The notes under the pieces: model-generated
The model's database searches: none
The model's input: only the letters and a program-made list of their open reading frames with translations
What the model was told of the DNA's origin: nothing
Origin: Halocafeteria seosinensis
Taxonomy: Eukaryota > Sar > Bigyra > Bicosoecida
Assembly (NCBI GenBank): GCA_001687465.1
Contig: LVLI01000194.1
Span: 124,001 to 188,000, forward strand
Length of the DNA: 64,000 nt
Direction: 5' to 3'
Program-made: the position numbers and the translations under genes
Shown here: one piece after another, positions 54,366 to 64,000 of the stretch
Layout: each line of letters begins with the position of its first letter
How positions within the stretch are numbered: the stretch's first letter is position 1

Positions 54366-55560
54366 ATGGAGAGAAATGGGCGAAATACACCGGGAGGAGC
54401 GATTCCTCCTTCCGGAGAGGGAGGAGGCAAGCGCATTACGCACGACCGGAAGGCCATGCAGAAGCTCATGCTCTTTGGAGTGCTCTTAGTCGTCTCATTG
54501 GTTATGATTTTCCAGTTCATTGTGTCGCGGCCACCGTTGAGGTAGGTGTATATGTGCGCTGAAGTTGAACCCCGTCAAGGAAACCACGGCTTTTTCGCAG
54601 TGATGAATGCTCCCATATTGGACTCAGCACGCTCGTTCGTGGAGGCATGGTAGGTAGCTTAGACTTGCATATCTGGTGTTTGGATGGAATAACCATGAAT
54701 TCATATGCTTGCGCAGCCGACATTTCTTGGAGGTGATGGGGATCCCTTGGGGACAACTAAAGTATTATGGAAATGCGCAGAGGAGTATAGGAAGGACCAC
54801 CCCGGCAGTGTCTTAGGTATATACATTGTCTGCTATATTGCTCTGCAAGCGTTTGCTATCCCCGGGCCCTTACTGCTGTCTATATTGGCGGGCGCCATGT
54901 ATCCGCTTTTGTTTGCCCAAGTACGTCTCGAGTTCTGCCTCTTTGGCCATACTGGTAATGTCTAAAACCTCTTGTTGCAGCTGCTCATACTTATATGCTC
55001 CACTACTGGCTCTGTGTTGGCATACCTACTTTCACGTACGCTCGGAGAAGAATTGTTACAATGGTGTTGGCCAACAATGATTGACCGTTTTCGCCAGAAG
55101 GTTAGTTTTTTGCTGCATGAAGTTCTTCCTGGGAATGAACAGTGCTTGGAATACATCAACTGGAATGCAGGTTCAAGAAAACAAGGATAATTTGTTCTAT
55201 TACATGTTGTTTCTACGACTGACACCTATAATGCCGAATTGGTTTGTGAATATAGCTTGTCCAATTGTAGGTGTGCCGCTTTCGTGCTTCATTGGGGCGA
55301 CCGCCCTGGGTAAGTCCCAGAGTATTTTCATCATATGCGAAACCTGCTGAGTTTCTCACACGACGAGATCTTTTCCAGGCTTGCTCCCGGCAAATTATTT
55401 TCACGTAACTACGGGCAGTACACTATCTACGATGACGAGCCTTTCGTTTTGGGATAATAAATGGGCACTACTGACATTATTGTGCCTTCAATTTCTGGCG
55501 TTAGCTCCCGCAATCTTCAAGAACAAGATTTCTCAGAAAGCGAAGAAGTTTGTGAAATGA
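54366..55560 (+). CDS. TMEM41-type VTT-domain membrane protein
   Basis: TMEM41B/VMP1-class proteins are ER lipid scramblases needed for autophagy and lipid mobilisation (established). About seven exons join to an N-terminal basic segment, a helix (LMLFGVLLVVSLVMIFQFIV), PTFLGGDGDPLGTTKVLW, YIALQAFAIPGPLLLSILAG, MYPLLFAQ/LLILICSTTGSV, then the VTT core FYYMLFLRLTPIMPNWFVN, IACPIVGVPLSCFIGATALG and LLPANYFHVTTG. The core matches TMEM41 (FLRLTP...PNWFVN...GLxPxxF). It ends with a lysine-rich KAKKFVK tail, suiting ER retention. The stop lies 14 bp from the convergent DUF445 gene. Confidence 0.9.
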
Positions 55561-55574
55561 TATCCTCAATCCAA

Positions 55575-57036
55575 TCACGCACCGAACCCTGCGGCTTGTC
55601 CTATGAGTCCGATTATTCCACCGAAAACGTTTCCCCAAACGATCAACCAACCTAGGTGCTTTCGAATGACGCGCTCCATAAGCCTTTTAACTTTTAGAGG
55701 AGTAAGTTGTTTCAGTTTTTCCGTCATCAAGGAATCGATCTCTGCCCTGATAGCGTGGGCATCGATGAAATCACGAGAGTCAAACTTTGCAATCAGCATA
55801 TCGACAGCTTCTTGCCCGAAAGAGGAGATTAATGGCTTAAGGTGAGGAGCTAATCCTTCAGGGGTGCCTCCGCCTGCTGTAAACATGGCCATATTGATTA
55901 ACTGACCGGTTTGGTCATTTCTAGTGGACAACTCTCTCAGTCGGGAAGCTATGATCCCATCAACTTCTTCAGATTGCAACGCTTGCTTGATCTGTACCGA
56001 TCGCGGAAGGAGATTTATTCGCGTTTCTAGCAGTCTTTATGGCTGGAAGCTTACCTTGTCCTTGATTGTCCCTTTATAATTGGATAATATATCTTTGGCG
56101 CGATCACCCAAATATTGTTGTAAGTATGCTTCATCGAAGAAGCTGACCATGATGGTGGATTTAACCTGTGAGCAGTAGGTGAGTAGGTGTATCATGCTCA
56201 GCGGTGATATTGCCTCCCGTGCCTATCACTTACAGATTCGCGAATTTCTCTGAAACGAGAGGGAATGACCCCACTCCCGAACAGTCCCGGGACTTTGTCG
56301 AACAGCATTTTCACTGCTAGCCAGTTTGTTATACCGCCGGCAAACGAAAAAAGTCCACCGGATAGAACGTATTTTGCCCATACATCTGTTTCGAGGATAC
56401 CAGTATGTCTGGCTGAATATACAAGCGTAGATAAAGCTCCAAGTCACTTACCATCTGTCTCGCTGACGCCTACAATACCAACAAGCAGAATTATAAAGGC
56501 TATGATATTTGAGATGTTGTTAACAGCGAGGATAATCCTGTGCCAGGTGATTCATGCAGTGCCTAGGCTGCACAAAATACCCGCGAAGAGCGCAATATCT
56601 GAACTTACTCGCGCCAGCTCTCATACGGCTTTTCCTCACTTAGCAAGTCATGGCCTCCTTCATTGTTCTGGAAGATGCGTGACAATTTGTGTATCCATTT
56701 CCTGTGAACATGACCTGACGTGATGTCAACTTACTTCTGAGACATTTGATTTCTGAGTCAATAGCACTTGGGCAGAGCTTGCACCAGCAGATACATCAAT
56801 GTTGCCACTTGATCCTCGTGGCTTGCTCAAACTGCTGCCTTGAGTAGAACCATTTCGCGCTTGAAATTGAGTACCATTGCTAACGTCCACGTTTTGGACA
56901 TTCTGTTCTTCACCTTGTCCCGAGCCATGTTGATGTCGCTCGTCAGAGCGAGGTTGGACATTGATGTGCACTGCATTGTTGGCCTCCATGGACTGATATT
57001 GTGTCTCTTTGGCCTCTTTATCTGGACTGCTTGCCA
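55575..57036 (-). CDS. DUF445-family membrane protein
   Basis: Six exons from ATG at 57036. A disordered N-terminus of about 100 residues (MASSPDKEAKETQYQSMEAN) is followed by YESWRE, a membrane helix (AFIILLVGIVGVSETD) and a second one, LSGGLFSFAGGITNWLAVKM with LFDKVPGLFGSGVIPSRF. The latter is the DUF445 signature (TNWLAxKMLF...GxIP). Later exons give FFDEAYLQQYLGDRAKDI and a long helical region, ending with RVIRKHLGWLIVWGNVFGG, another hydrophobic segment. DUF445 (YheB/YjiN) proteins occur widely in bacteria and in algae and plants. Function is unknown; a membrane-anchored coiled coil is what the sequence shows. Confidence 0.8.
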
Positions 57037-57440
57037 TTTCTGCGCTTCTCACTTCCAGAAGGTTCGATACTGCGTTTCGACGAACACGAATACTGAATAC
57101 AGAACTTCGTTCCTTCTAAAGACTGCCATACGGTATTGAAACGCCTACCACTAACGAAGACAAAAATTTCGGGCGGAAGTCTAGTGACAAAACAATGTCG
57201 ATCGACTCTGGAATCATTGTACGTGTAGATCTCTGTTCTGTGAAGCAACAAGCTAAACTAACGGGGATCGAGCCATCCAGGGGCGAAAATAGTCTCCCCT
57301 CATTTCATTATCATTGAGGTTGCATGATTACGGAAATATAGAGGATAGTTTGACGAACGTGACACTCCACTTCCGTTAGCTTGGATAAGCCTTGGTTGAG
57401 CGTGTGTTTTTCTTGAGGACCCAAGAAGACCGACCGTGTG

Positions 57441-59218
57441 CATGGTTGCTGATAAGCTTGCCAAGATGAAGGGCGGGTTCCGTCAGAATGCTCGCCGCAT
57501 GTGGCGAAGAGCCCGCTCNTGGTGGTTCGTCCTTCCTCCGGCAGCGTCGGCGGCTGCTGTAGGCACCAGCTCAGCCACGGCCAACCCCGGGGCCAAGCCC
57601 ATGCTGGTGGCTCCGACTCCCCCGTAAGTCAACTGGCCGTATTGAGTATACGCCGAAGCAACGTTTCATTTTTCGGCCCTTTATGTATGCTTTACTCTTC
57701 ACTGGATCGTGCACGCAGAGATGTAGCCAACAAGGGGTTTAATGGCACCGTAGCGAAGGGATCAAGTATCTCCACCTATCGCGCAAACGACCTATTGGAG
57801 GACAGACATCTCATCCAACGAGATGACAAGAAGCTCATGGCCGCCGTCTTGGATGGCCACGGGGGATGGCAAGCGGCAGAGTTTGTTGTAAGTCCCATTG
57901 CTCCCCGTGTGGAATTGACGCAAAGAATTCCATCTAATCGATACGGAGCTGCAGAAAAACAACCTGTGGAAAGCGGTCTTAAATGAGTTACAACATGTTC
58001 CAGATTCAGATAATCCCAGGATAGTAGGTTTGATGAAAATGACTTCCTTGCTTCCTTTCATTTCTTGGTAATTGTGGTTTCTGGATTGTTTCCTGAACAG
58101 CTTGGGCACGTGTTAACCCGGGCATATGAACGAGTAGACCGCATGTGGATGTCAAGTGTAAGGCAAGCGTTTGACTTGGGATTTGGCGAAACTGCTAGAG
58201 TGGGATCGTGCTGTGTCGGTGCTTTATTCACCGGCTCGTATATTGTCGTTGCCAACTGTAAGAAGTATGAAACAAGTAGTGTAGATGGACGTTGATTTTG
58301 TTGGAGTTTTGTGCTGCAGCTGGAGACTGTCGCGCCGTGGTAGCACAAAGAGCGGACTCATCCGGTGAACACAATCAGGACCAAACGTATCGCGCAATGA
58401 ATCTTTCTCGGGACCACAATGCGAAACATATTGAGGAACAGGAACACCTCAGCAAAGAGCACCCGGGAGAACAAGACGTCGTCTTGTGTAGGCACCCAGA
58501 CTCCTGTTATGTAAAGGGCAGGTTACAACCAACCCGGTCGTTTGGTAAGTCGTTAACGAATCAAGATGCAAGAAAGGACCTTGGCAGTGTTAAACTTCAC
58601 GATCGCTGGAGCAGGTGACTTATACCTGAAGTACGCTGAGTTCAATGGTGTACCAGGACAGAGGCAATACGGACGGCATATATCTCCACCATACACGCCT
58701 CCTTATATAACCGTTTCTCCGGAGGTATGTTGAACGGATCTTTGGTTTAAGGCGAGTTTGTTGTGACTCAATTATGTCATTCTATTGTTACGCAGGTCCG
58801 GGTGCACAGTATAGACCGCGAGAAAGATGCGTTCGTCATTCTAGCATGTGACGGGGTGTGGGACGTACTCAGTAGTGATGAAGCCGTCCAATTTGTTGTC
58901 AATGACAATGGTGACCGTGAGTCTGTTGCGGCTCGCTTGACAGAACATGTACTTCGAAAGAATGCGGGGGCTGCCAAGCTATCATTAGATCAGTTGATGC
59001 AAATACCACCTGGCCGCGGAAGAAGAAGGTTACACGATGACATTACAATAGTTGTAGTATTCTTAGATACTGATGCTGGTGAACAAATTTGCCACGGTGG
59101 AATCAAAGAGGTAGAAGCATCCTGGTGGAATATGCTCTCAGGGTGGTTGTTCTCCCCACCTGCTCCTCCCGAACAAGGCAAACGGCAGAAACAAGATCAG
59201 CAGAATCCCTCTCGTTAG
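57441..59218 (+). CDS. PP2C-family phosphatase, PDP-like
   Basis: Mg/Mn-dependent Ser/Thr phosphatase. About seven exons from ATG at 57441. The N-terminus is basic with an arginine-rich helix (GGFRQNARRMWRRARS) and a hydrophobic/alanine segment, suggesting a mitochondrial presequence or anchor. An undetermined base lies at 57519, and the frame with N counted as a base continues. Motifs: DLLEDRHLIQRDDKKLMAAV, LDGHGGWQAAEFV (metal-binding DGHGG), ALFTGSYIVVAN/SGDCRAVV, LQPTRSFGDLYLKYAEF, PPYITVSPEVRVHSIDRE, FVILACDGVWDVLSSDEAV (DGxWD) and LHDDITIVVVFLD (DD). The ITxxP and ILACDGVWD layout is typical of pyruvate dehydrogenase phosphatase-like PP2Cs. Target PDH is inferred only. Confidence 0.88.
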
Positions 59219-59354
59219 TAAAGCTGTTTGGCCCAGTTGTGAGTGAGTTGGTTTATCCTTGTATAAATGCTTTAAAACACGGTCTGAGCTTCTTCGATGC
59301 CGAACACCTGACACTTATCCTGTACTTACACGAAGCCGAGATTCGAGAGGACAT

Positions 59355-59838
59355 TCTGTAGGATGCATATGCGTAGCCTTCTGTAGTCTCCGGGAACCGA
59401 CTATAAATATAGCCAAAGAAGAAAAAAAATAAAAAATCATCATCACGTACCGTTGTAATAGTCGAACGAAACAACATTTTCCTTTACTTGAAACTTTTCT
59501 CCCTATAATTGATTGTTTTCTTCATTCCAGATGAATGTTGTGAATGTAGGGATATAGTATGCAAACTCATGAGCAACCTGTTCTGGTGCTCTACCGTCTG
59601 TAGGATGCATATGCGTAGCCTTCTGTAGTCTCCGGGAACCGACTATAAATATAGCCAAAGAAGAAAAAAAATAAAAAATCATCATCACGTACCGTTGTAA
59701 TAGTCGAACGAAACAACATTTTCCTTTACTTGAAACTTTTCTCCCTATAATTGATTGTTTTCTTCATTCCAGATGAATGTTGTGAATGTAGGGATATAGT
59801 ATGCAAACTCATGAGCAACCTATTCTGGTGCTCTACCG
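59355..59838. repeat. 242-bp direct tandem duplication
   Basis: Two adjacent copies (59355-59596 and 59597-59838) start TCTGTAGGATGCATATGCG and end GTGCTCTACCG. Comparison shows essentially one difference, G versus A in AACCTGTTCTGG/AACCTATTCTGG, so the duplication is very recent or an assembly artefact. On the minus strand each copy carries a 27-codon frame (APEQVAHEFAYYIPTFTTFI) after a TAG acceptor-like site. The single difference turns CAG into TAG in the right copy. Confidence 0.92.
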
Positions 59839-60416
59839 TAGTTCGCCAATTTTTCCGTTGGTCCCGTACAGTATCGACCCGGTCTGTGGTCATATCAGCC
59901 TTTCTGGCTCCATTCCATTCTACGTTATCCCAGGCTGTGCCTACTGATTCATTCACGAGCCACGCAACGGGAAGTACAGTACTCCGAGTACACCTTTCAG
60001 ACAATATCCTATATTCGCTTACTTCAGTGTAGGTTGTGACAAATGAATTCGGTGTAACAGTTTTTTGAACTTTCGTCTCGATAGACCACCAACAACACAA
60101 CAGGCTGCTGACTCGGGAGCTTGCATACATGCACAACGATAATCTGGAAAGACGAGCACAGGAATCATTTAATTGAAATTTTCCTGGCTATAACTATAAT
60201 TCGTACTGGTCTGTCGGGTTCCATTTCTATTTATAGTCGTTCCTAGTGAATACATTAATTTAACGAATGTGCACCCTACAAACCCTCCAGGGTGTCTTAC
60301 ATTATGTGTACGCACATTTTACCGGGAGGGATTAATTAAAGCAGAGGAAAACAACGAAAAATCGTTCATTGTTTACTGTGTGTTTCGATTGTGGTTGCGG
60401 AGTTTAGATAACCAGA
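59839..60416. other. Intergenic region, possible exons of an unknown minus-strand gene
   Basis: About 580 bp between the 242-bp duplication and the thiolase start. A minus-strand frame from 60152 (MIPVLVFPDYRCACMQ) ends at a GTAAGC donor-like site near 60030, but no coherent protein could be assembled. Confidence 0.35.
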
Positions 60417-62050
<1,634 letters not shown>

Positions 62051-62130
62051 AATTAGCATACGAGTGGAGCCGCTTTTACTGTTGCTATATATATATGTTG
62101 CATAAACGGGCACAACAATGAAAGCACCAA

Positions 62131-64000
62131 TCATAGTGTACCGATAGCTTCATTCACTATAGACTCTGCCATTTCTCTAGCCATAGCAGTACTCTGAAAT
62201 GCGGATGCGATTCTATCCCGGAAGGCTGCTCCACTAACGTGTTGGTGAGAGTTGTGTAACCATGTGGCTCCGAAGGGATCGAACCGCACTGCACACGCTC
62301 CCGGTTTCAGAGTCCCACTGGTCGTCTCAGAGCCTGCTTGGTTGTCCTTCCGCTTTGATTCCTTCGAACGGCTTGTGTTTTCTGTATCAGTTCCTGCATA
62401 GACGTATTGGCGGTACCAAGTGGATTTCACACTAGTTATAGGAAGCACATGTATTGAAGTAGCATCTCGGAATGGAGGCTCTCCTCTGCCTGAATTGTTC
62501 CTTTCGTTGCCACCTACTGTATCGGCCACAAAACCAAACTGAGTGCAGAGCATTTCTTCCATCATAAGACACGTCTTTGTTGGAGTGTGATTGGGCAAAG
62601 TACATTGCTCAGCGCTAGTCTCTGTAATACTTGCACAGGCACAAAGCGGCTGCTTGATGAGAGTCACACCCTGATAAAAGGGTAACGGAGGGTTTTTCGG
62701 AATCCACTGCGAGGGAACTTTGTGTCGTTCCCTATAGGAGTAATCAATCTGATCTGGGTGAAGACCCGCGGAAGGGGACCATTGTTTGGAGGACACCGCA
62801 ATCGTTCGGTCGCAGTTCAACACGTTTTTATCCCAACAGCCCTCGACCCGAGTGACCAATAGGTTTAGTTGCTGGGCCTTCCTTTGCGTATTGATCAGCC
62901 ACTCTTGGACAGCAGGTCCTCCAGTTATACCTGGAAGCCATCGAAATTCAATGTGATACGCATGGACTGGTCGGAATACCGACTCGTACAACACCTCCAC
63001 CCATTGAGGCTCGTCCTTTGAATCGGCAATGTTGATCCGAGCAAACCAATGTCGAGCACTGGTACTCCACTCAGCAGCGTAGGTGTCCGTGGACGTCCCA
63101 AAGCGTTTATAAGTTCTAAACACTTTATTGTACTCAACTACCTCAGGCAAAGGCGAAGCGTTGTCGCCAAGCAGCATTTCGGACAATCTTTGGATGTCGA
63201 CGGCTGTAGGCCTGCCCCTCGTACTTTTTGGGTTGCAAAATATGAAGGACAATAGTTCTAAAAACTTGGAACACACTGCAGTTTCTTCCCGATCAAGTTT
63301 CTTGAGGTTGTGCTTCGATATATCTTCCACATCTGTGACACCACTAAGCGCTCGTAGAAGCGTATAAGAAGGAACTATTCGAAAATGAACACTGTTAAAA
63401 TGAAGCTCATCGGACAACTTCGATTCTTCACCGGTAGCAATGATATCAAACTTGTTCCAGTTGTAGGACCGACTCGCTCCTAATCCAGATTCGGGGTAGG
63501 GGCTGGAAATTTCACCAGAACTGTGCATTACTTGACGAGAGCGTGAATGGAATGATGTACTTCGTGGAGTACTGGGCTTTTGCATGTACTTCAAACACAA
63601 GCCTACTTCACCCCCTCCGTTGGCGCTAAACTCCCTGTAAGCGTTTGCAGGAACGCTCGATAATATATTCCAGATCCTGCAAGTATAGCGAAACTTTACT
63701 AAGTCCCCACGAACAACAGGTCTATGTAGTACGTTCCCTGATTGACTCCATCCGGAACTTGCATCATACTCGGAAGAACGAAACGAAGATGCCCAACCCC
63801 ACTTCCTTCCGTAGAGTTTGATATCGACCGACTGCGATTCACCTTTGTAATAAAAGTTGTGAAACGTATGTCCCATACTCAGCGTCGCCACCAGATGACC
63901 GGAGCGATCGTCCTCAGCCATGGCTTCACTTGGTCGGGAATTGGAGTTAAAGTTGTCTCCGAGAGTCGATGACTGTACAGATCTGAGCAATAGATCTAGA
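62131..64000 (-). CDS. Iml1/DEPDC5-like GATOR1 subunit, C-terminal part
   Basis: The open minus-strand frame runs from a stop at 62131 past the right edge, so the N-terminal domains are missing. Over 620 residues are seen. LVATLSMGHTFHNFYYKGES followed by VDIKLYGR resembles the Iml1 segment before the DEP domain. Next come VRGDLVKFRYTCRIWNIL and a helical domain. In the C-terminal domain, HWFARINIADSKDEPQWVEV, LYESVFRPVHAYHIEFRWLP and VQEWLINTQRKAQQLNLLVT match the Iml1/DEPDC5 C-terminus. GATOR1 is the Rag GTPase-activating complex that restrains TORC1 under amino-acid starvation (established). Identification rests on the C-terminal motifs; the missing N-terminal half would settle it. Confidence 0.68.
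   Translation of the reverse strand, partial: LDLLLRSVQSSTLGDNFNSNSRPSEAMAEDDRSGHLVATLSMGHTFHNFYYKGESQSVDIKLYGRKWGWASSFRSSEYDASSGWSQSGNVLHRPVVRGDLVKFRYTCRIWNILSSVPANAYREFSANGGGEVGLCLKYMQKPSTPRSTSFHSRSRQVMHSSGEISSPYPESGLGASRSYNWNKFDIIATGEESKLSDELHFNSVHFRIVPSYTLLRALSGVTDVEDISKHNLKKLDREETAVCSKFLELLSFIFCNPKSTRGRPTAVDIQRLSEMLLGDNASPLPEVVEYNKVFRTYKRFGTSTDTYAAEWSTSARHWFARINIADSKDEPQWVEVLYESVFRPVHAYHIEFRWLPGITGGPAVQEWLINTQRKAQQLNLLVTRVEGCWDKNVLNCDRTIAVSSKQWSPSAGLHPDQIDYSYRERHKVPSQWIPKNPPLPFYQGVTLIKQPLCACASITETSAEQCTLPNHTPTKTCLMMEEMLCTQFGFVADTVGGNERNNSGRGEPPFRDATSIHVLPITSVKSTWYRQYVYAGTDTENTSRSKESKRKDNQAGSETTSGTLKPGACAVRFDPFGATWLHNSHQHVSGAAFRDRIASAFQSTAMAREMAESIVNEAIGTL

Noticed and set aside
59726-60136. 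136-codon minus-strand frame through the 242-bp duplication
   Set aside because: It crosses the copy border, has no recognisable domain, and its 5' part is better read in another frame.

Overview
The window is nuclear DNA from a eukaryote with a compact genome. About thirty protein genes lie on both strands in 64 kb. Most are split by introns of roughly 50-110 bp with GTAAGT/GTACGT-type donors and CAG/TAG acceptors. A U1 snRNA gene, whose 5' end is complementary to that donor consensus, lies at 33.9 kb. The mix of housekeeping genes, the GC content in the mid-40s by eye and the short introns suggest a unicellular alga or other protist. A red alga is one possibility, but I cannot place the organism from sequence alone.

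Layout. 0-6 kb: kelch-BTB protein (-, cut by the left edge), TATDN1-type TatD nuclease (+), Tim17/22/23-like membrane protein (-), twin-CX9C Cmc1-like protein (+). 7-9.4 kb: two tandem, unrecognised cysteine-rich single-pass membrane proteins. 10-15 kb: a full-size ABCD-type ABC transporter, then a 197-bp tandem duplication carrying a short minus-strand reading frame. 15.7-28 kb: histidyl-tRNA synthetase (-), a membrane/RING gene (-), NADPH-cytochrome P450 reductase (+), a TraB-like protein (-), a METTL-type methyltransferase (+), Pkr1-like V-ATPase assembly factor (-), ERCC1 (+), a cyclin-dependent kinase (-). 28-34 kb: ArfGAP (-), proteasome alpha-6 (+), WDR82/Swd2 (-), U1 snRNA (+). 34.7-43 kb: an unrecognised small gene (-), acetyl-CoA synthetase (+), dimethylarginine dimethylaminohydrolase-like protein (+), GAR1 (-), TRF4-type poly(A) polymerase (+).

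43-47 kb holds the most unusual locus. Three closely packed plus-strand reading frames encode a 71-residue tail-anchored-looking peptide, a glutaredoxin-DUF4395 membrane protein, and a TDT-family (TehA/SLAC1-like) channel fused to a hemerythrin HHE domain. The last two are separated by one nucleotide (TAA C ATG). 47-64 kb: a large TPR-like/disordered protein (+), an unrecognised small split gene (-), a RING+PHD protein (-), a TMEM41-type VTT protein (+), a DUF445 membrane protein (-), a PP2C/PDP-like phosphatase (+), a 242-bp tandem duplication, mitochondrial acetyl-CoA acetyltransferase (+), and the C-terminal part of an Iml1/DEPDC5-like GATOR1 subunit (-, cut by the right edge).

Most neighbours are divergent pairs sharing 30-400 bp of upstream DNA or convergent pairs with 14-190 bp between stop codons. 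This is typical of gene-dense protist chromosomes. No mobile element, CRISPR array or tRNA was found. Splice sites given here were read by eye from the donor/acceptor sequence and the restored frame.
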